From Alphaproteobacteria bacterium (GTDB taxonomy: Bacteria > Pseudomonadota > Alphaproteobacteria > UBA9219), in NCBI GenBank assembly GCA_028865155.1, contig JAGWKW010000009.1, positions 1-15,324 on the forward strand: a stretch of DNA of 15,324 nucleotides. The letters run 5' to 3'. Positions within the stretch are counted from its first letter, which is position 1; every line of letters starts with the position of its first letter. This document shows, one piece after another, positions 1 through 7,703 of this stretch. Below the pieces are notes generated by a model. That model saw only the letters and a program-made list of their open reading frames with translations. It did no database searches and was not told the DNA's origin. The translations under genes and the position numbers were made by a program.

Positions 1-174
1 CGCGCGGAATATCTGCTCGACCCCGGCATGGTCGATATCGTCGTGGAACGGAAGGATTTGCGCGATACACTAGGCCGCGTTTTGCGCCTTCTGGGCAAGC
101 GCAAAAGCCCGAAATCGGGAACTTTGCTGTCCGGCCCCGTGCCACATGGGGCGCGCGGCGGGAAAAGAATCTAG
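1..174 (+). CDS. accD: Acetyl-CoA carboxylase carboxyltransferase subunit beta, 3' end only
   Basis: Frame 1 is open from the window edge to a TAG at 172-174, giving the last 57 residues of a protein. The segment [20 protein letters not shown] followed by a short basic tail matches the C-terminal end of AccD, where a YLL-x-H/P-GMVD-x-VV motif precedes a variable tail. AccD, with AccA, transfers the carboxyl group from biotin to acetyl-CoA in the first committed step of fatty acid synthesis. The zinc-finger N-terminus and catalytic core lie outside the window. The stop codon overlaps the stop of the convergent ptsI through a shared CTAG, so there is no room for a terminator between the genes. 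Family identity rests on only 57 residues, but the motif is distinctive. Confidence 0.85.
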   Translation, partial: RAEYLLDPGMVDIVVERKDLRDTLGRVLRLLGKRKSPKSGTLLSGPVPHGARGGKRI

Positions 175-1925
175 TTTTTCTTCGCGATGCCGTCCTGCAT
201 TAGTGCCCGAATTTCGTCTTCGTCGGTTTTGGCCAGAATCGCCTCGCCGAACGCAACGGCCTGCGGCATCGAGAATTTCGTGATTTCGTCCTTGACCGCC
301 GGAAGCCGGAGCGGCGACATCGAAAATTCGCGCAAGCCCAGCCCCATAAGCAAAGCCGTGGCGCGGCGGTCGCCCGCAATTTCGCCGCACAGCGCGACCG
401 GGATGTTGGCGCGCCAGCCTGCCGCCGCCGTGAACTGGATCAAGCGTAGCACCGCCGGGTGGAACGGGTCGTAAAGATCGGCCACGCGGTCGTCGCCGCG
501 GTCGATGGCAAGCGTGTATTGTGTCAGATCGTTGCTGCCGATCGAGAAGAAATCGCACACTTTGGCCAGCGCGTCGGCGGTCAGCGCGGCGCAGGGGATT
601 TCGATCATGGCGCCCAAGGGTGGCAATCCCTTGATCTTGACGCCGCGTTTTTGCAAACGCCGTTCGATCTGGATCATACGGAAGCGCACCTGTTTCATCT
701 GCGCGACGGTCGAAACCATCGGAATCAGGATACGCACGGGGCCGTGAACGCTTGCGCGCATACTCGCGGCCAATTGCGTGTCGAGCAGTTTCGGCTGCTT
801 CAGCCCCAGACGCACCGCGCGCAGGCCCAGCGCAGGGTTCACGCTTTCGCCCGCAGCGCCGCCAAGGGCAGAAGCCAGTTTTTCCCCGCCGACATCGAGC
901 GTGCGTATAGTCAAAACCCGCCCGTCGAGTTTGTTCGCAAGCTTACGCAGGACTTCATATTGTTCATCTTCATCCGGCAAATCGGGGCGGTTCATGAACA
1001 TGAATTCGGTGCGCAGCAGCCCGACGCCGGACGCACCGGAGTCGAGAACAGCGTCGATGTCGCGCGGCAATTCCATATTCGCCTGCAGCGTCACCGCGAC
1101 GCCGTCGAGCGTCGCCGCAGGAACGTCGCGCAGTGTGCGCAGCCTTTTATCTTCCTGTTTCTTGCGCGTCAGCTCGGCGCGGTAATGCTGCAATGTCGGC
1201 GCGGAAGGGTGAAGGACGATCTCGCCCGCGCGGCCGTCGATGACGACTGTCTCGCCGGTTTTGAGCCCGTGCGTGAGTGCCGAGATGCCGGACAGGGCCG
1301 GAATGCCGAGCGCGCGCGCCATGATCGCGGCATGGCCTTCGGCGCCGCCCAGAACGGTCGCGAACCCGCCCGCGCGGCCGGGCGGTAGCAGCGCGGCGTC
1401 GGCAGGCGTGATTTCTTCGGCCAGAATGATGCAGCCTTCGGGGATTTCGGCGAACGGGTTGTAGCTTTGCTGAAGCAGGCTCCGGATCAGACGGGTGCCG
1501 ACCTCGCCGACATCTTCGGCGCGCGCCGCGAGATAAGAGTCGTTCATCGCGGCGAAGGCGGACTTAAGCGCGGCGATCTGTTTCTGGATCGCGGCTTCGG
1601 CATTCAGTTTTTGCTTGGCGATAATCTCTTCAACGCCGCGCACGAGACGCGAGCCCGACAGCATGCCTTTGTAAGCATCGAGCAGGAGCGCCATATCTTC
1701 CGCGCCCGCAGGCAGCATTTCGGCCTTGAGCCGCAACTGGCCCAGATGCTTCTGCACCTTGGCAATCGCGGCATGCAGGCGCTTGATTTCCTTGTCGATC
1801 TGCGCGGCGGGGATCGCATATTCGGGAACCGGTACGCCGCTTTGTTCGATGATGAAAGCGGAACCTATGGCGATACCCGGCGATACGCCGATGCCTTTTA
1901 TCCTGCGCTCCGCGTTATTCTTCAT
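171..1925 (-). CDS. ptsI: PTS enzyme I (phosphoenolpyruvate-protein phosphotransferase)
   Basis: 584 residues, the normal length for enzyme I without the GAF domain of the PtsP form. Enzyme I takes phosphate from PEP onto a histidine and passes it to HPr in the cytoplasm. The phosphohistidine is His198 in [17 protein letters not shown]. The PEP-binding barrel shows [12 protein letters not shown] (about 299-311), TLDVGGEK (342-349), [16 protein letters not shown] (463-478) and the catalytic Cys513 in LCGEIAGD. The N-terminal helical HPr-binding domain interrupts the swivelling His domain, as usual. The ATG overlaps the end of ptsH by 11 bases, which implies translational coupling. No sugar-specific EIIB or EIIC gene lies nearby, so the chain most likely serves regulation, as in other Alphaproteobacteria. 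It is the last gene of its run and ends in a 4-base tail-to-tail overlap with accD. Confidence 0.96.
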   Translation of the reverse strand: MKNNAERRIKGIGVSPGIAIGSAFIIEQSGVPVPEYAIPAAQIDKEIKRLHAAIAKVQKHLGQLRLKAEMLPAGAEDMALLLDAYKGMLSGSRLVRGVEEIIAKQKLNAEAAIQKQIAALKSAFAAMNDSYLAARAEDVGEVGTRLIRSLLQQSYNPFAEIPEGCIILAEEITPADAALLPPGRAGGFATVLGGAEGHAAIMARALGIPALSGISALTHGLKTGETVVIDGRAGEIVLHPSAPTLQHYRAELTRKKQEDKRLRTLRDVPAATLDGVAVTLQANMELPRDIDAVLDSGASGVGLLRTEFMFMNRPDLPDEDEQYEVLRKLANKLDGRVLTIRTLDVGGEKLASALGGAAGESVNPALGLRAVRLGLKQPKLLDTQLAASMRASVHGPVRILIPMVSTVAQMKQVRFRMIQIERRLQKRGVKIKGLPPLGAMIEIPCAALTADALAKVCDFFSIGSNDLTQYTLAIDRGDDRVADLYDPFHPAVLRLIQFTAAAGWRANIPVALCGEIAGDRRATALLMGLGLREFSMSPLRLPAVKDEITKFSMPQAVAFGEAILAKTDEDEIRALMQDGIAKKN

Positions 1926-2196
1926 CGAATTTCCGTTTCACGAGTTCGCTTAAAGCGTCGAGCGCAGCGGCGGCATCCGTGCCGGAGCTTCGAATGCCGA
2001 TGGTCGTGCCTTGAGCCGCGGCCAGCATCATCAACCCCATGATCGACCGGGCCGACACGCGCATATCGTCCTTCGTCACCGTAATATCCGCCGAAAAAGT
2101 TTCGGCAAGCTTAACGAAGCGCGCGGCGGCGCGGGCATGCAGCCCGCGCTGGTTGGAAATAACCGCCATTGCGCACAGTTCTTCGGTTTCGCTCAT
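1915..2196 (-). CDS. ptsH: HPr phosphocarrier protein
   Basis: 93 residues beginning MSETEELCAM. HPr receives phosphate from enzyme I and hands it to EIIA proteins. The active histidine is His20 in NQRGLHARAAARFVKLA, equivalent to His15 of classical HPr. Ser51 in SARSIMGLMMLAA corresponds to the regulatory Ser46 that HPr kinase phosphorylates, which fits hprK in the same gene run. A longer ORF extends upstream in this frame but is only read-through of the frame behind rapZ. The start at 2194-2196 is chosen because it gives a full HPr domain and because the EIIA stop overlaps it in an ATGA arrangement. The 3' end overlaps the ptsI start by 11 bases. Confidence 0.95.
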   Translation of the reverse strand: MSETEELCAMAVISNQRGLHARAAARFVKLAETFSADITVTKDDMRVSARSIMGLMMLAAAQGTTIGIRSSGTDAAAALDALSELVKRKFDEE

Positions 2197-2618
2197 GCGC
2201 GCAGACCCTGATGGTCGTTCGCAGGCGCGATGGTTTCGGAAACAAGCTGGATATATTTGCGGCCCGCCGCTTCGGCCTCGCGCGCTGCGTCGAGCAAGGG
2301 CATCGTTCCGCGTACAGAAGCCAGCTTGACCAGCATCGGCAGATTGACGCCCGCCAGAACGACGGCATTGCCCGACGGCATGGCGGCGATGGCGAGATTG
2401 CTTGGCGTGCCGCCGAACATGTCGGCAAGCACGACGACGCCGGAACCGCTGTTGACGGTTTTGATCGCGGACAGGATCTGGTCGCGGCATGCGCCCATAT
2501 CGTCGTTCATGCCGATGATCACGACCTGCGCCTGCGCCTGGGGGCCGACGATGCCGTTGAGCGCCTTCAGCATCTCGCCGCCGATATTCTCGTGCGTCAC
2601 CAAAACCATGCCTATCAT
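2193..2618 (-). CDS. PTS EIIA component, mannose/fructose family (stand-alone)
   Basis: 141 residues forming a single EIIA-Man domain. The phosphoacceptor is His9 in MVLVTHENIGGEML. Other family marks are DMFGGTPSNLAI (about residues 66-77) and GVNLPMLVKLA (about 89-99). In enteric bacteria this domain is fused to EIIB in ManX. Here it stands alone with no EIIB, EIIC or EIID nearby, so it probably ends the phosphorelay as a regulatory protein, as proposed for alphaproteobacterial PTS systems lacking permeases. An AGGA-type ribosome binding site precedes the ATG in the 12-base gap after rapZ. Its TGA overlaps the HPr ATG by 4 bases. The downstream target cannot be inferred from the window. Confidence 0.93.
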   Translation of the reverse strand: MIGMVLVTHENIGGEMLKALNGIVGPQAQAQVVIIGMNDDMGACRDQILSAIKTVNSGSGVVVLADMFGGTPSNLAIAAMPSGNAVVLAGVNLPMLVKLASVRGTMPLLDAAREAEAAGRKYIQLVSETIAPANDHQGLRA

Positions 2619-2630
2619 TTGTCCTGCTCC

Positions 2631-3545
2631 TTACTGTGCCTTGCCTGCATTGCGGTCGAGATCGCGGTGCCCGACCCCGGTCACGAATCCGTGGGAGGCG
2701 AGGACATTGACGAGTTCCTCCGCCACGAAGACCGAGCGGTGCCTGCCGCCGGTGCAGCCCACCGCGACGGTCAGGTAGCTTTTGCCTTCCTGCTGATAGC
2801 GCGGAAGCAGGGGCAGAAGCAACGCCGTCAGATGTTCGATGAAAGCCGGATAGTCCGGGTCGTTTTGAATATAGGCGGCGACGGCCTCGTCGCGCCCGGT
2901 CAGGGGCCGCAGCGCGGGATCCCAGTGCGGATTGGCGAGGAAACGCGCGTCGAAGACAAGGTCGGCTTCGCGCGGCACGCCGTGGCGGTAGGAAAAAGAC
3001 GTCACGAACAAAGTCAGGCCCAGCGAATGGTCGTAGCGGTACTCGCCCGCGATCATGCGGCGCAGATCGTGAATTGAAGTCTGCGACGTATCGATGACCT
3101 GATCGGCTTCGTTCTTGAGCGGCCACAGCATTTCGCGTTCGCGCTTGATGCCGTCGGTGACGGGTCTGTCGACGGCAAGCGGATGGCGGCGGCGCGTCTC
3201 GGTAAAGCGTTGTTGCAGCGCGTCGTCCGAACATTCAAGGAACAGGAATCTGACTTCAAAATCGCCGCGTTCGGCCAGTGCGCGCACGGTGCGCAACAAA
3301 TCCTCGACCGCAAAAGTCGCATTGCGCGTATCGATCGCGACCGCAAGATGCCGCCCGGAAATCGCGTCATCGTCGATCAGCGCGGGCACAAGCGTCAGGC
3401 GCAGATTATCGACCGCTTCGTAGCCCATATCCTCGAACACCTTGAGCGCGGTCGAAAGCCCCGCGCCCGACATGCCGGTCAGAACGACGATGTGCCGCTT
3501 GGTCGTCGGCATGGGCTGCGGAGGCAAAGGAGGTTCTTCGGTCAT
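2631..3545 (-). CDS. rapZ: RapZ (YvcJ) family nucleotide-binding protein
   Basis: 304 residues, about 20 longer than E. coli RapZ because of a proline-rich N-terminal extension. The N-terminal P-loop region reads GMSGAGLST at residues 24-32, followed by EDMGYEAVDNL. The C-terminal domain has VTSFSYRHGVP (181-191), a DLVFDARFLANPHW stretch and the highly conserved GCTGGRHRSV (263-272). In enteric bacteria RapZ controls the GlmZ/GlmY small RNAs and amino-sugar synthesis. Those RNAs are not expected in Alphaproteobacteria, so the role here is open; linkage to hprK and PTS genes points to nutrient or cell-wall signalling. The Walker A lysine is replaced by Leu30. The ATG overlaps the hprK stop by 4 bases. 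Confidence 0.95.
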   Translation of the reverse strand: MTEEPPLPPQPMPTTKRHIVVLTGMSGAGLSTALKVFEDMGYEAVDNLRLTLVPALIDDDAISGRHLAVAIDTRNATFAVEDLLRTVRALAERGDFEVRFLFLECSDDALQQRFTETRRRHPLAVDRPVTDGIKREREMLWPLKNEADQVIDTSQTSIHDLRRMIAGEYRYDHSLGLTLFVTSFSYRHGVPREADLVFDARFLANPHWDPALRPLTGRDEAVAAYIQNDPDYPAFIEHLTALLLPLLPRYQQEGKSYLTVAVGCTGGRHRSVFVAEELVNVLASHGFVTGVGHRDLDRNAGKAQ

Positions 3546-3961
3546 TCTGTTTCCCTATAGGCCAGGGCGGCGCGAATTTTGGCGGGCGTCGAGGCGGCGA
3601 AGGCGGGCAGCCGCAGCATTGGCACGCGCCGCTCCAGAAGTAGCATAGATTCAGGATCGGGCAAACGTTCCAGAACGGCATCCATAGGCGCCAATTCGAC
3701 GTAAAGCGCAACCGGGGCCGAAGCCGCGAAGTCCGTCCGCCGCAGCCCGACATGGCGAATTTCAATCATGCCGGCGATGGCGGGCGGCGGCGCGGCGCAC
3801 AAAACGCCATCCTCGATCCGCAATGCCGTCTGGTCGTCGGCGACAAGCCGCGCCCCGCCATCGATCAGGCGCAAGGCAAGGTCGGATTTGCCGATCCCCG
3901 GCGGCCCGGCCAGCAAAACCGCTTTGCCGCCGACCGCAACGCATGACGCATGAAGAAGCAC
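3542..3961 (-). CDS. hprK: HPr kinase/phosphorylase, short alphaproteobacterial form
   Basis: 139 residues, only the C-terminal kinase domain of the roughly 310-residue Gram-positive enzyme, as is normal in Alphaproteobacteria. The Walker A motif is GPPGIGKS at 19-26, followed by DLALRLIDGGARLVADD; the acidic pair 42-43 lies in the conserved second motif. GMIEIRHVG (64-72) is the HPrK signature region. The enzyme phosphorylates the regulatory serine of HPr and can reverse the reaction. The start codon is GTG at 3959-3961, with AGGA six bases upstream inside the end of the preceding gene; the first residues LLHASCVAV fit the family's start. It is coupled to rapZ by an ATGA overlap. Confidence 0.93.
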   Translation of the reverse strand: MLLHASCVAVGGKAVLLAGPPGIGKSDLALRLIDGGARLVADDQTALRIEDGVLCAAPPPAIAGMIEIRHVGLRRTDFAASAPVALYVELAPMDAVLERLPDPESMLLLERRVPMLRLPAFAASTPAKIRAALAYRETE

Positions 3962-3964
3962 GGG

Positions 3965-4543
3965 CTATCCTAACCCGGATTTATGTACGCCGGACAGAGG
4001 CGTGACATTGGACGGGGTCTCCCTTCGCGGACTGCCGAGCATTTCCACATTGGGCGGCAAATTTTCCCTTTCGCGCGCAAACAGCTTTTTCATCGACAGG
4101 TCGAACGCCAGATAGCCATGACGGTTCGCGCCGGCTTGCCGGCAAAATTGCTTCGCCAGATCGACGATGTCGCGCTGCGCGATGTTGGAAAAAACCTGGT
4201 CGCGCCATCTGGGCATGCCGGCGGCGGGCCGCGTCGAGAAATGCAGCGCACGCCCGAGGTTGGCATCATCCGAATAAGTCTTCACAAAAGACGGGAGGCC
4301 GGATGTCGTATCCGGGCACATTTGAGCCAAGGCCTGTTCCGCGCCGGAACCGTCCTTGGCGAAAGACAGCGCGTAAAGGGCGTCCGTGCAGTCATCCCAC
4401 AGGTCATTATAGATGTGGTCTTTTCTGCCGTTATCGGCAGTCAGCATGAAAACGCAGTCGCTATAAGGGAGGATTTGCAGGACAGGGGAGGCTTTCGGAA
4501 CAACCGTGTTTTTCGTTTCCCTGAATTCGCAAACGATCGTCAT
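3965..4543 (-). CDS. Hypothetical protein heading the hprK-rapZ-PTS run
   Basis: 192 residues that I do not recognise. The ATG is preceded by a good ribosome binding site (GGAGA, six bases away), and the stop lies three bases before the hprK GTG, so it is probably the first gene of the run. There is no signal peptide or membrane segment, so it should be cytoplasmic. It contains five cysteines (5, 30, 52, 75, 133) without a regular spacing, a middle segment rich in aromatic and acidic residues (around 42-60), and a polar C-terminal tail of about 30 residues that looks disordered. In many Alphaproteobacteria the genes before hprK are a ChvG/ChvI-type two-component pair and pckA; this protein resembles neither. 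An ORF on the opposite strand has shadow-like composition and was not accepted. Confidence 0.7.
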   Translation of the reverse strand: MTIVCEFRETKNTVVPKASPVLQILPYSDCVFMLTADNGRKDHIYNDLWDDCTDALYALSFAKDGSGAEQALAQMCPDTTSGLPSFVKTYSDDANLGRALHFSTRPAAGMPRWRDQVFSNIAQRDIVDLAKQFCRQAGANRHGYLAFDLSMKKLFARERENLPPNVEMLGSPRRETPSNVTPLSGVHKSGLG

Positions 4544-4631
4544 CCGATTCTCCAGACAATTTACGCAGCACGTTTTGAATACCCCTTGCAGGATAGGCCA
4601 AAATTATCATTTTCATAAGCGCAGATTCGCA

Positions 4632-4663
4632 TTAACCTTCGGGTTTCTAGGATTCTTAACCTT
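4632..4663. repeat. Direct repeat of TTAACCTT in the divergent hypothetical/surA gap
   Basis: The 131-base gap 4544-4674 separates two divergent genes and must hold both promoters. TTAACCTT occurs at 4632-4639 and again at 4656-4663, 24 bases apart, with the second copy ending 11 bases before the surA ATG. The half-site resembles the TTAA core of CtrA-type boxes, but the spacing is not the usual TTAA-N7-TTAA. On the leftward strand a GATAAT in the middle of the gap could be a -10 for the hprK run, though I see no good -35. Regulatory meaning is uncertain. Confidence 0.35.
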
Positions 4664-4674
4664 TCCGGCCCCTC

Positions 4675-5919
4675 ATGAAACGCCTTATCGCCTCCGCCTT
4701 TCTGCTCGTGTCGTTGACTGCCCCCGCCTGGGCGCAGCATGCCGCCATCGCCGACAACATCGCCGCGGTCGTCAACGACAATGTCATCACGACGGTCGAT
4801 CTGGGCCAACGGCTCAAACTCGCCCTGTTGTCGTCGGGCCTGCCCGACACGCCGGACGTCCGCGCCCACATCCTGCCGCAAATCCTGCGCGCCATGATCG
4901 ACGAGCAACTCAAGGTCCAGGAAGCCAAGCGGCTCGACCTGAGCGTATCCGACGACGAGATCAACGCGGCGCTGGCCAGCATCGCGCAAGGCAACCATAT
5001 CGAGGGCGGCATGCGCGCCTTCATAGCCGCACATGGCGGTTCGCCTTCCGCGCTCGTGACGCAGGTCCGCGACGAAATTTTATGGAGCAAGGTCGTCCAG
5101 CGCGAACTGCGCCCGCGCGTCGAAGTCGGCGACGACGAAGTCGATGCCGTCGTCGACCGCATCCGCGCCAATGCCGGCGCCACCGAATATCTGGTCAGCG
5201 AAATCTTCCTGCCCATCGACAGCGCGAAGGACGAAGACCAGGTCAAGCAGGCGGCGGAAAATTTATCCCAGCAGCTGCGCCGCGGCGCGAATTTCGCGGC
5301 CGTCGCGCGCCAGTTCTCGCAAGGGCCGAGCGCGGCCGAAGGCGGCGACATCGGCTGGATCCAGCAGGGCCAGCTTTCGCCGGAGCTGAACCGCGCGCTG
5401 GCCGAAGCGCAACCAGGGCAAATCAGCGACCCGATCCGCGCCGCCAACGGCTATTACATCCTCGGCGTCCGTGACCGCCGCGTCCTGACGGCAGGCGGCG
5501 GCGACCGCGTCACGCTGACCCAAGCCTTCATGCCTTATGGCAAGGGCGGCAAAGACGAAGCGGCGCGCGAAGCCGACGCCCTGCGTGCGAAAGTCAGAAG
5601 CTGCGCCGCGCTTGACGAGACGGTCAAAAAGTCTTTCCCGCTCTGGAACGCGCACGCGCTCGGCACGGTCGATCTCGACAAGGTGCCGCCCGACCTCGCC
5701 GGCAAGGTCGAGGACGTGCCCGTCAACGGCGCAAGCCAGCCCATCGCCACCGACAAGGGCGAAGTCGTTTTGTTCGTCTGCGCCCGCGATAAGAACGGCG
5801 GCATCGACCGCGAGGCGATTTTACGCTCGATCGGCACGGAAAAGCTCCAGCTGCAGGCGCGCGGCCTGCTGCGCGACCTGCGCCGCAACGCCTATATCGA
5901 TATCAGGCTCGGCAGCTAG
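4675..5919 (+). CDS. surA: SurA-like periplasmic peptidyl-prolyl isomerase/chaperone
   Basis: 414 residues. A clear Sec signal peptide occupies 1-20 with cleavage after AWA. The SurA N-terminal region follows (about 25-150: DNIAAVVNDNVITTVDL, then MIDEQLKVQEAKRL). A parvulin PPIase domain spans about 171-267, with SEIFLPI, a GANFAAVARQFSQGPSAAEGGDIGW block and GYYILGVRDRR. A more divergent C-terminal part may be a degenerate second parvulin domain. SurA escorts outer-membrane proteins through the periplasm. In many Proteobacteria it sits between lptD and pdxA; here neither is adjacent, as the left neighbour is a divergent PTS-related gene and the right neighbour is convergent. No strong ribosome binding site is seen before the ATG, but the start is fixed by the signal peptide. 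The stop overlaps the opposing gene by CTAG. Confidence 0.9.
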   Translation: MKRLIASAFLLVSLTAPAWAQHAAIADNIAAVVNDNVITTVDLGQRLKLALLSSGLPDTPDVRAHILPQILRAMIDEQLKVQEAKRLDLSVSDDEINAALASIAQGNHIEGGMRAFIAAHGGSPSALVTQVRDEILWSKVVQRELRPRVEVGDDEVDAVVDRIRANAGATEYLVSEIFLPIDSAKDEDQVKQAAENLSQQLRRGANFAAVARQFSQGPSAAEGGDIGWIQQGQLSPELNRALAEAQPGQISDPIRAANGYYILGVRDRRVLTAGGGDRVTLTQAFMPYGKGGKDEAAREADALRAKVRSCAALDETVKKSFPLWNAHALGTVDLDKVPPDLAGKVEDVPVNGASQPIATDKGEVVLFVCARDKNGGIDREAILRSIGTEKLQLQARGLLRDLRRNAYIDIRLGS

Positions 5920-7703
5920 GGCCGGGATATACTAGCCAGCGCGGATTTCACGTCCGCGATCGCGCCTGCCCAGTCGCCCGGTTTTGGCTGGCGGAACAGG
6001 CGCGCATTTGGATACCACGGGCTGTCGCTGCGATGCGCCAGCCAGCGCCAGTCGGGCGCGAAAGGCAGCAAGACCCAGACTTTCTTGCCCATGCCCCCCG
6101 CCAGATGCGCGGTCGCCGTGTCGCAGGTTATGACCAAATCCATCTGTGCGACCAGTCGCGCGGCGGCGGCGAAATCGGTCAGGCGCGGCACCAAATTTTC
6201 GATGCCGTAACCGGGTAAAAGGTTCGCATCGCCGGGTTTCAAATCGCGGTTGAAGCTGTAGAACGAGATGCCGGGCGCGGAAAACATGTCCGCGAAAACA
6301 GCAAGCGGCACAGACCTTTTCCCGTCGTTCAGGTGAAGCGGGCTTCCGCCCCACACGACGCCAACCTTGAACCCGCCTTCGGGCAAACGCGGCGCATCGT
6401 CGGGCGGCGGCACGGGCAGGTAGGGCACGTCATACGGCAGATTTTCGAGCGTCGTGCCCATGCGATGCGGCAAATCGAACGTGGCGCAGAAATAATCGCA
6501 CGGCGGAACGTCCTTGCCGTGTTCGATCACGACATCCGCCCCGTTCCAGCCGTCGAACAAGGGCTTCAAAACCTTGTGCACCGAAAAGGCGACACGCGCG
6601 CCCTGTTTCCGCAGCACAGGCAGGAACCGCGCCAGCATCAGCGTGTCGCCATAGCCCTGCTCGTCGCAGACCAGCAAGGTTTTTCCGCACAGATCTTCCC
6701 CCTTCCAAAGCGGGCTCGGCATCGGCAGGCGCTTCAGCGCGTCGATTTCCTTGAAGCGCGAACGGTAATGGGCGAAGCCCTGCCTGTATTTCCCTTGCAG
6801 CAATTCGACGAGCGCGAGATGCCAGTAACGGCCGCCATATTCTTCCTCCGCGACCTCGCGCGCCTCTTCGCCTTCTATCGTCTGCCCCGCGACCTCGATC
6901 GCCTTGCGGTAGGCGGCTTCGGCCTCTTCGAGCCGCCCCATGGATTGATGGCTTTGCCCTATATTGTCCCAGATATCGGCACGTTCGGGCTTCAGTCCCA
7001 GCGCGCGCCTATAAGCTTCGACCGCCTCTTCGTCGCGGTCGAGGCGGTTAAGCGCGACCCCATAGCCGAACCACGCATAATGGTCGCCGGGCCGCAGCTC
7101 GACTGCGCGGCGACCTGCGGCAAGCGCGGCATCATAGTCTTTCAGCTTTTCGGCGACGTTGCACAAAGTCAGCCAGCCTTCGCCATAGGATGGATCGAGC
7201 ATCGTGACGCGCAGCGCAAGCTGCCGCGCTTCTTCATAGTCTTTTTCATGCACGAGCGACAAAGCGAGATTGTTATAGGCGTCGCGCATGAACGGGTCGA
7301 GCCACAACGCTTCGCGATAGGCCGCAATCGCACCGCCCCAGTCGTTAGCGGCGCGTAGCGTGTTGGCAAGGTTATAATGAATCTGCGCCACATCGGGGCG
7401 CAGTTCGAGCGCGCGGCGGTAACCGGCAATCGCTTCGGGAAATTTCTGCGCCGTGGTCAAGATTGTCGCGCGATGAAAATGAAACAGCCCCGAATTCGGG
7501 TCGAGCGCGACCGCTTGATCCGCCAGCCGCAGTCCTTCGGCAAAATCGCCGCGCCCGGCGACCAAAGTGCCGAGCAAAGCGCAGGCATCGGCATATTCGG
7601 ATGCACCTTCCGGCACGGCGCGGTAGAGCCGTTCCGCTTCAGCTGTGTTCCCGGCTTTGTGCGCGGCAATGGCGGCGGCGAGTGCGGCGGCGGCGTCCGT
7701 CAT
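5916..7703 (-). CDS. TPR-repeat protein with C-terminal GT-B type glycosyltransferase domain
   Basis: 595 residues. Residues about 5-310 are consecutive TPR units of the A-YR-AL-L-P type (for example around 58-69, 92-103, 125-136, 193-204, 227-238, 261-272). Residues about 330-590 form a glycosyltransferase-like domain with LWKGEDLCGKTLLVCDEQGYGDTL (two blocks), VGVVWGGSP, DLVITCDTATAHLAGGMGKKVW and a C-terminal PDWRWL block. These are marks of the TPR-linked family related to heptosyltransferase (GT9) and O-GlcNAc transferase-like enzymes. There is no signal peptide, so it is cytoplasmic. The architecture and length recall FlmG, the flagellin glycosyltransferase of Caulobacter, and the gene sits at the end of a run starting with fliQ-fliR-flhB; a flagellin-modifying role is inference. 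The ATG overlaps the pyk stop by 4 bases. It ends tail-to-tail with surA. Confidence 0.88.
   Translation of the reverse strand: MTDAAAALAAAIAAHKAGNTAEAERLYRAVPEGASEYADACALLGTLVAGRGDFAEGLRLADQAVALDPNSGLFHFHRATILTTAQKFPEAIAGYRRALELRPDVAQIHYNLANTLRAANDWGGAIAAYREALWLDPFMRDAYNNLALSLVHEKDYEEARQLALRVTMLDPSYGEGWLTLCNVAEKLKDYDAALAAGRRAVELRPGDHYAWFGYGVALNRLDRDEEAVEAYRRALGLKPERADIWDNIGQSHQSMGRLEEAEAAYRKAIEVAGQTIEGEEAREVAEEEYGGRYWHLALVELLQGKYRQGFAHYRSRFKEIDALKRLPMPSPLWKGEDLCGKTLLVCDEQGYGDTLMLARFLPVLRKQGARVAFSVHKVLKPLFDGWNGADVVIEHGKDVPPCDYFCATFDLPHRMGTTLENLPYDVPYLPVPPPDDAPRLPEGGFKVGVVWGGSPLHLNDGKRSVPLAVFADMFSAPGISFYSFNRDLKPGDANLLPGYGIENLVPRLTDFAAAARLVAQMDLVITCDTATAHLAGGMGKKVWVLLPFAPDWRWLAHRSDSPWYPNARLFRQPKPGDWAGAIADVKSALASISRP

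Noticed and set aside
459..1388. 309-codon rightward ORF inside ptsI
   Set aside because: It lies antisense to a well-conserved enzyme I gene and shows no domain; Arg/Gln/His-rich shadow composition.
1915..3234. Very long leftward ORF of 439 codons ending in HPr
   Set aside because: Only the last 93 codons are a real protein. The rest overlaps rapZ and the EIIA gene in another frame and has the Arg/Ala/Pro-rich composition of a shadow frame in GC-rich DNA.
3983..4618. 211-codon rightward ORF opposite the hypothetical gene before hprK
   Set aside because: The leftward frame has a ribosome binding site, a sensible position before hprK and a more protein-like composition; the rightward one does not.
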